From contig OZ271919.1 of the NCBI GenBank assembly GCA_965602035.1, positions 2,046,001 through 2,110,000 of the forward strand: a DNA stretch of 64,000 bases, in the 5' to 3' direction. This DNA is from Natronospirillum sp965602035. Its GTDB lineage: Bacteria > Pseudomonadota > Gammaproteobacteria > Pseudomonadales > Natronospirillaceae. Under the pieces are notes generated by a model, which saw only the letters and a program-made list of their open reading frames with translations, had not been told where the DNA came from and ran no database searches. This document shows positions 59,205 through 64,000 of this stretch, in pieces. Within the stretch, counting starts at the first letter, position 1. The number at the start of each line of letters is the position of its first letter. A program made the translations under genes and the position numbers.

Positions 59205-60695
59205 TCACACACTGAGCCGATCCAGTTGACGCAACTGCATGGCCTGCGCCAGATCGCTTTCCGCAACTATATCAGCGGCGCGGAGGTCCGCAATGGTTCG
59301 GCTGACCCTGAGTACCCGGTGCTGCGCCCGTGCACTGAGGCCGAAGTGCTCAGTCAGACTGGCCAGCAATGCCATTGCCGAGTTATCAAACGCCGCATGC
59401 ATCAATGACTGAATGGGCAATGCCGCATTGCAGTAACCCTGCCGCTTCAGTTGACGGTTCCGTGCACTCACCACCCGTTCTCTCACTGAATCAGAGGCTT
59501 CCCCGGCCTCTCTTGCCTGCAGCACATCCGGTGACACAACGGGCATTTCGACGAACAGGTCCATCCGGTCGAGCAGTGGCCCGCTCAGGCGACTCAGGTA
59601 ACGCTGCAATGTTTTCGGGTCGGCGCCGTTACTCACTGCAGACTGCACGCTGTCGCCCGATGGTGTCGGGTTGAACGCGCCGATCAGTTGGAACTCGGCC
59701 GGGTACCGGTTCTGTCGCGCCGCTCTGGAGATGGTGACCTCGCCGGATTCCAGGGGCTCACGCAGCACATCCAGTGTATGACGTTGAAATTCAGTCATCT
59801 CATCGAGAAAAAGAACGCCCCGATGAGCCAGTGTCACTTCTCCCGGGGCCGCATTGCGCCCGCCACCGACCAGCGCAGCACCCGAGCAGGAGTGGTGCGG
59901 CGCGCGATAGGGCCGTTGCCCCCAGCGTACCGGCAGCCCACAGACCGATTGAATGGTCGCAACTTCCAGAGATTCATCGGCAGAGAGCGGTGGCAGGATT
60001 CCCGGTAATCGGCTGGCCAGCATGGATTTCCCGGTGCCGGGCGGGCCGAATACCATCAGGTTATGCCCGCCGGCTGCAGCCACCTCCAGTGCCAGTCGGG
60101 CCTCTGGCTGCCCTCTCAGGTCGGAAAGACAGGGACCGCCGGGCTGCTCAGACGCCTCCCTGTGCACAATCGGTGGCAGCGGGCTATTGCCGCGCAGGTG
60201 ACCAACCACAGCCACCAGATCCGTGGCGGCGAATCCCGTTTCCCCGGGCAGCAAAGCGACTTCATCGGCATTGCCGGACGGCAGGATGATCTGCCGGCCG
60301 GCCTTGCGGGCCGCGGCGGCAGCCGGCAATACACCGCCGATGCGTTGCAGATCCCCCGACAGGGACAGTTCCCCGATCGCCTCACTGTCTGCCATGGCAC
60401 TGGCCGGCACCTGACCGCTGGCAACAAGAATACCCAACGCGATAGCGAGGTCGAAGCGGCCTCCGCTCTTGGGCAGATCAGCCGGCGCCAGATTGACCGT
60501 AATCCGGCCTACCGGGAACTCCAGAAAACTGTTGAGAATCGCGCTGCGGACACGGTCGCGGCTCTCCTTGACGGCTGTTTCGGCCATGCCGACGATGGTC
60601 ATGGCAGGCAGTCCACCTGCCAGATGCACTTCCACCGTTACCGGCGGCGCATCAATGCCCACCAATGCGCGCGTCGCCACCGTTGCCAACGCCAT
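59205..60695 (-). CDS. comM: ComM/YifB-type AAA+ ATPase
   Basis: This 496-residue MCM-like helicase promotes branch migration during natural transformation. The N-terminal Lon-like fold begins MALATVATRALVGIDAPPVT; Walker A is FGPPGTGKSMLASRLPGILP, Walker B LFLDEMTEF, and a conserved helix-2 insert GRNAAPGEVTLAHRG. The C-terminus is AAA lid-like. The length is usual (506 in E. coli). Whether the cell is competent cannot be told here. It is convergent with the GGDEF-EAL gene, with an 18-base gap. Confidence 0.95.
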   Translation of the reverse strand: MALATVATRALVGIDAPPVTVEVHLAGGLPAMTIVGMAETAVKESRDRVRSAILNSFLEFPVGRITVNLAPADLPKSGGRFDLAIALGILVASGQVPASAMADSEAIGELSLSGDLQRIGGVLPAAAAARKAGRQIILPSGNADEVALLPGETGFAATDLVAVVGHLRGNSPLPPIVHREASEQPGGPCLSDLRGQPEARLALEVAAAGGHNLMVFGPPGTGKSMLASRLPGILPPLSADESLEVATIQSVCGLPVRWGQRPYRAPHHSCSGAALVGGGRNAAPGEVTLAHRGVLFLDEMTEFQRHTLDVLREPLESGEVTISRAARQNRYPAEFQLIGAFNPTPSGDSVQSAVSNGADPKTLQRYLSRLSGPLLDRMDLFVEMPVVSPDVLQAREAGEASDSVRERVVSARNRQLKRQGYCNAALPIQSLMHAAFDNSAMALLASLTEHFGLSARAQHRVLRVSRTIADLRAADIVAESDLAQAMQLRQLDRLSV

Positions 60696-60779
60696 GCAGC
60701 CCTGCCTCCGAATCCATTCCGAGGTCCGCTACGTTAAAGCAGGGGCGTGAGCGGCGCCATAACCCCCGGCACAGTCTGC

Positions 60780-61871
60780 TCAGTCGATGAGCACCGGTCG
60801 GGCCCACTCCAGTTGCGACTGCTGCTGCAACTCTGTCCGGAACAGCGGCACGTCCGCTTCGCCACCCGGACGCATGCGCAGCGTACCCTGAGGGCCCTGC
60901 CACTCCAGCCCCTCCATTCGTTCAGCGAGCTCGGCGGCCGTTGCCGGACCAGCACCGGATTCCGGTAACGCTTCCACGAGTGCCAGAGCCGCGACCATTC
61001 CGGCAACAACATAATGGCTGGGCAGCCGGTCATGACGCGCCAACATGGTGCGCACCAACCAGTCGTTGCTCTCGGTTGCGGTCAGATCATAGTAATAGTA
61101 CGTCAGTCCCTTTACGCCTTGCTGGGCCCTCATGGCGGTCAGTGCACCAAGGTCGGGCAACCAGACATAGGTGCGTTCCGATGTCAGCCCGGTTTCATTC
61201 TGCAGTACGCTCAACCAGTCCAGCAGCACCGGCCAACTGGTGACCAGGGCGGGTGCCTCTCGCGACTCCAGGTCAGGCTGTAAGCGGTCTACGGTACTGG
61301 CGCCCGTGCTGCGTGGCGATACATCGATACGATGAATCCCCACCGGTACCTGCACGCCGCTCTGTACCGCCGAAACCCAGACAGGCTGATCCGGCGCACT
61401 CCACTCCAGCAGCTCGCGGTCTACATCCTGCCAGCGGAAATAGGTTCTGAACGCGAGGTCATTGTCCGTCACGGGCAGTTCGGTCGCCGGCGTCGCTGCC
61501 ACCAGGACCAGCCTGCGTCGCTCGGCACCGTACTGGATAATCCGGTGAGTCTTGCGAGCCTGAATCGGTGCAATCCACACCATGGAAGACTCCATCGGCA
61601 GACGCTCCGGCAGAACGTCATCCTCCCAGGTCGATGCCGGCACAGTTACTTCTTCCAGCACAACTTGGCCGGAAGACAGATTCCCGATGCTGCGGGCATA
61701 TTCCAGACCAAGCCGGAACCCGAGGTTCCGCTCATCCGCGTAATCCACGAACACGGGCTCGGTATCATTGACCAGCGCTACGCGAACCGGTGTCTGTTGC
61801 GCCTGCGCCATACCCGCTGCCACCGCGAATCCGCCGATGGCTGACAAGAGAACCCGGTCGAAACGCCTCAT
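60780..61871 (-). CDS. periplasmic binding protein, LivK-like (orphan)
   Basis: A 363-residue type I periplasmic binding protein has signal peptide MRRFDRVLLSAIGGFAVAAG ending AQA. The body has LGFRLGLEYARSIGNL, the domain link around ALVTSWPVLLDWLSV, and a C-terminal MEGLEWQGPQGTLRMRPGG that is typical of branched-chain amino acid binding proteins. No ABC permease or ATPase gene is nearby, so it may be a receptor, or deliver to a transporter elsewhere. The start overlaps the ubiK stop as ATGA, so it is coupled to ubiK. Confidence 0.82.
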   Translation of the reverse strand: MRRFDRVLLSAIGGFAVAAGMAQAQQTPVRVALVNDTEPVFVDYADERNLGFRLGLEYARSIGNLSSGQVVLEEVTVPASTWEDDVLPERLPMESSMVWIAPIQARKTHRIIQYGAERRRLVLVAATPATELPVTDNDLAFRTYFRWQDVDRELLEWSAPDQPVWVSAVQSGVQVPVGIHRIDVSPRSTGASTVDRLQPDLESREAPALVTSWPVLLDWLSVLQNETGLTSERTYVWLPDLGALTAMRAQQGVKGLTYYYYDLTATESNDWLVRTMLARHDRLPSHYVVAGMVAALALVEALPESGAGPATAAELAERMEGLEWQGPQGTLRMRPGGEADVPLFRTELQQQSQLEWARPVLID

Positions 61872-62122
61872 ACGGAGTCGTCCGATGCGGGTGATTCGCC
61901 CGAGTCGGGTTCCGACCTCTTTTCAAGTTCGGCGACACGTTCCTCAAGTTGACTGACCATGCTGACCAGGGCGTCGTAGTCCTCCCGCGGTACAACATCA
62001 AGCTTGTGCAATTGGGATTGGACCAGGGCAAGGAAATTCTCCTCCGCACCATCACGGAGGTGTCGCCCCCGGTCAAAAATGCTGGCCAGTTGATCGGTGA
62101 ATTGGTCACGCCTGCGGTTCAT
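61868..62122 (-). CDS. ubiK: ubiquinone biosynthesis accessory factor UbiK
   Basis: An 84-residue BMFP protein partners with UbiJ to assemble ubiquinone-synthesis enzymes. It begins MNRRRDQFTDQLASIFDRG, has LVQSQLHKLDVVPREDYDAL, and ends in a coiled coil (LVSMVSQLEERVAELEKRS). The length is typical. It is divergent from glnK, as often seen, and its stop overlaps the binding-protein start by four bases. Confidence 0.93.
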   Translation of the reverse strand: MNRRRDQFTDQLASIFDRGRHLRDGAEENFLALVQSQLHKLDVVPREDYDALVSMVSQLEERVAELEKRSEPDSGESPASDDSV

Positions 62123-62250
62123 ATATCTGTTCCCCTTCTGTGCCGACGCCGTTGCCAGCCGCTTTCAGTGCCTGTGAGAATCCTGCGGGTCATCCTCTCC
62201 GGACCAGACCGGTGCAACTGCACCAATATCAGTCACCAGCGAAGTTGATG

Positions 62251-62266
62251 TGCACTTTTTTGGGGC
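62251..62266. promoter_or_regulatory. probable NtrC-binding site for glnK-amtB
   Basis: TGCACTTTTTTGGGGC matches the NtrC pattern TGCACY-N4-TGGTGC apart from one base in the right half. Its centre lies about 75 bases upstream of the -24 element. A further half-site (TTTGGTGCG) is at 62293-62301. The region 62123-62484 between ubiK and glnK holds these sites and no gene. Confidence 0.6.
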
Positions 62267-62330
62267 GCCTACACGCCCGATCACGCCGCCGTTTGGTGCG
62301 CACCCCCCGTATGGCGCGGTTTACAGGAAG

Positions 62331-62347
62331 TTGGCATACCCGATGCA
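62331..62347 (+). promoter_or_regulatory. sigma54 promoter of glnK-amtB
   Basis: TTGGCATACCCGATGCA has the GG-N10-GC spacing of sigma54 -24/-12 elements (TGGCA...TGC), with two mismatches in the non-critical positions. It would start transcription about 125 bases before glnK. NtrC control of glnK-amtB is usual in proteobacteria. Confidence 0.7.
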
Positions 62348-62484
62348 GTGTCCAACCCGAGTCTCACCGGTAGGTGCGCCAGCGGCTCCTCTGATGAGGG
62401 GCAGTTTAGCAAGCTGGCTGACAGCGAGCGAGCAGCGCGGTGCGATTTACCCGTATTGTTCAAACAACGAGTGGAGAGGGTGTT

Positions 62485-62823
62485 ATGAAATTAGTATCGG
62501 CAATTATCAAGCCTTACAAGCTTGATGATGTGCGTGAAGCCCTGTCGGACATAGGCGTCCAGGGCATCACAGTCACTGAGGTCAAGGGGTTCGGCCGCCA
62601 GAAAGGGCATACTGAACTGTACCGCGGTGCCGAGTACGTCGTGGACTTCCTGCCCAAGGTCAAAGTGGAAATCGCGATCAGTGAAGAATCGCTTGACCAG
62701 GTGCTGGAAGCCATTACGAAAGCCGCCAATACCGGCAAGATCGGCGACGGTAAGATCTTTGTCTCGGAACTCGAGCAGGCGATCCGTATCCGTACCGGCG
62801 AAACCGGCAAAGACGCCATTTAA
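62485..62823 (+). CDS. glnK: PII nitrogen regulatory protein GlnK
   Basis: A 112-residue PII signal protein senses 2-oxoglutarate and ATP and blocks AmtB. The T-loop RQKGHTELYRGAEYVVDF carries the uridylylation site Y51. The C-terminal PII signature TGKIGDGKIFVSELEQAIR is present. The ATG at 62485 has GGAGAGG upstream. It is directly followed by amtB (20-base gap), as in most proteobacteria. Confidence 0.97.
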   Translation: MKLVSAIIKPYKLDDVREALSDIGVQGITVTEVKGFGRQKGHTELYRGAEYVVDFLPKVKVEIAISEESLDQVLEAITKAANTGKIGDGKIFVSELEQAIRIRTGETGKDAI

Positions 62824-62843
62824 GGCAGGAGGAGACCTGAACC

Positions 62844-64000
62844 ATGGAACAATTGAACCATATCTTCGAACTGCAGTACGCCATGGACACCTTTTATTTC
62901 CTGGTCTGTGGCGCACTGGTAATGTGGATGGCGGCCGGGTTCGCCATGCTCGAAGCCGGCCTTGTGCGGGCAAAGAACACAACCGAGATTCTTGCCAAGA
63001 ACTTCTCGCTGTTTGCCATCGCCAGCATCATGTACATGGTGATTGGCTATGACCTGATGTACGGCGGCGGGGTCTTCCTGTCCGGTACTGTCGGTGCTGC
63101 GGACGCGGAAGCGGTCCTGGCTGCATCGCAGGAAGCCGGCTTCGCCAACATGGGTGAATACTCCGGTGCCTCAGACTTCTTCTTCCAGGTCGTCTTTGTT
63201 GCGACAGCGATGTCGATTGTCTCCGGTGCCGTTGCAGAGCGCATGAAGCTCTGGGCATTCCTGGCATTTGCGGTTGTCATGACCGGTATCATCTATCCGG
63301 TGCAGGGCGGCTGGACCTGGGGCGGCCAGTCTGTGTTCGGCCTGTATTCACTGAACTACTCTGACTACGCCGGTTCCGGCATTGTGCACATGGCAGGTGC
63401 GGCTGCAGCACTGGCCGGTGTCCTTGTACTGGGTCCACGTAAGGGCAAGTACGGCAAGAACGGTGAAATCAACGCTATTCCGGGCGCAAACATGCCACTG
63501 GCTACACTGGGTACGTTCATCCTGTGGATGGGCTGGTTCGGCTTCAACGGCGGCTCCACCCTGAAATTGGGCGGTATTGATGTGGCCAACGAAGTGGCGA
63601 ACGTGTTCGTCAACACCAACATGGCAGCCTCTGGCGGCGCGATTGCGGCGCTGATCATGGCCCGGGTGCTGTTCAAGAAGGCAGACCTGACCATGATTCT
63701 CAACGGCGCGCTGGCCGGCCTGGTTGCGATTACTGCCGACCCGGCTTCTCCGTCTGCGCTGGCCGCAACGCTGATTGGCGCTGTTGGCGGTATCATTGTC
63801 GTGCTGGCGATTGTCGGATTCGACAAAATCAAGATCGATGATCCGGTCGGTGCTATCTCGGTGCACGGCGTTGTCGGTATCTGGGGTGTCATGGCCGTGC
63901 TGCTGACCAACAGTGGTGCGTCGTTCAGCGGTCAGGTTGTTGGCCTGCTGACGATCTTTGTCTGGACATTCGTGGCCTCGCTCATTGTATGGCTGATTCT
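62844..64000 (+). CDS. amtB: ammonium transporter AmtB (3' end cut by window edge)
   Basis: An open frame runs from the ATG at 62844 (MEQLNHIFELQYAMDTFYFL) past the window end, giving 385 residues with multiple membrane helices. The two pore His residues are in GIVHMAGAAAALAGV and ISVHGVVGIWG. Amt family segments are MLEAGLVRAKN, FQVVFVATAMSIVSGAVAER and LGTFILWMGWFGFNGGS. There is no N-terminal signal segment as in E. coli AmtB. A GGAGGAG ribosome-binding site precedes it. Coupled expression with glnK allows PII block of the channel. Confidence 0.95.
   Translation, partial: MEQLNHIFELQYAMDTFYFLVCGALVMWMAAGFAMLEAGLVRAKNTTEILAKNFSLFAIASIMYMVIGYDLMYGGGVFLSGTVGAADAEAVLAASQEAGFANMGEYSGASDFFFQVVFVATAMSIVSGAVAERMKLWAFLAFAVVMTGIIYPVQGGWTWGGQSVFGLYSLNYSDYAGSGIVHMAGAAAALAGVLVLGPRKGKYGKNGEINAIPGANMPLATLGTFILWMGWFGFNGGSTLKLGGIDVANEVANVFVNTNMAASGGAIAALIMARVLFKKADLTMILNGALAGLVAITADPASPSALAATLIGAVGGIIVVLAIVGFDKIKIDDPVGAISVHGVVGIWGVMAVLLTNSGASFSGQVVGLLTIFVWTFVASLIVWLI

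Noticed and set aside
62281..62320. A second full NtrC site around GGTGCGCACC
   Set aside because: The dyad has the wrong half-site order and spacing for NtrC (GCACC-N8-GGCGC); only a half-site can be supported.

Overview
The window is a gammaproteobacterial chromosome segment. The evidence is the 16S rRNA, the tRNA-Tyr/Gly/Thr-tuf-tRNA-Trp-secE-nusG-rplKAJL-rpoBC-rpsL order, birA next to an rRNA operon, Rsd (AlgQ) next to DsbB, a gammaproteobacterial-type GshA, Hsp33/HslR, Tex, UbiK and PtsP/RppH. By eye the DNA is moderately GC-rich. Gene order (birA-rrn; rho-trxA-hemB-ABC-F-rsd-dsbB; rppH-ptsP; comM-ubiK-glnK-amtB) is like that of Pseudomonas and relatives. I do not assign a genus.

Layout. 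1-16463 (minus strand) is the expression-machinery block: rpsL (cut by the window edge), rpoC, rpoB, rplL, rplJ, rplA, rplK, nusG, secE, tRNA-Trp, tuf, tRNA-Thr, tRNA-Gly, tRNA-Tyr, a SPOR-like protein, coaX and birA. It keeps its control sites: an rplL-rpoB attenuator, an L10 leader, a probable L1 target before rplK and two stable-RNA type promoters. 16464-18950 is the only clearly accessory stretch: two REP-type hairpins, then an IS66-family remnant split by an apparently intact IS3-family element. 18960-24440 is one 5S-23S-16S operon (minus strand) with its terminator and promoter. Its 16S-23S spacer has no tRNA gene and carries a palindromic repeat. 24636-24782 holds a MITE-like inverted-repeat element and a third REP.

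24820-47968 holds tyrS, erpA, a bactofilin pair, hemJ, a MalT-like LuxR regulator, hemL, typA, ptsP, rppH, a HAD phosphatase, an imelysin-like lipoprotein, rho, trxA, hemB, a YheS-type ABC-F protein, a TIGR02444 protein, an orphan ParA, a WD40-like lipoprotein, rsd and dsbB. 48027-64000 holds a FliL-like protein, gshA, tex, hslO, hslR, a small membrane protein, a PQQ-type sugar dehydrogenase homologue, rep, a GGDEF-EAL protein, comM, an orphan LivK-like binding protein, ubiK, and glnK-amtB behind a likely sigma54/NtrC promoter (amtB cut by the window edge).

Most of the content is core metabolism and information processing. Haem synthesis is represented three times (hemJ, hemL, hemB), redox and thiol biology by trxA, dsbB, gshA and hslO, and nitrogen control by ptsP, glnK and amtB. 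I found no convincing defence system, CRISPR array, prophage or secondary-metabolite cluster. The points most worth following are the small repeat families around the rRNA operon, the nested IS with an internal deletion, and several orphan or residue-deviant proteins: imelysin-like without the usual His, CoaX with Asp to Glu, RpoB HPTH to HTTH, orphan ParA, orphan LivK-like protein, and a MalT-like regulator between two haem genes.
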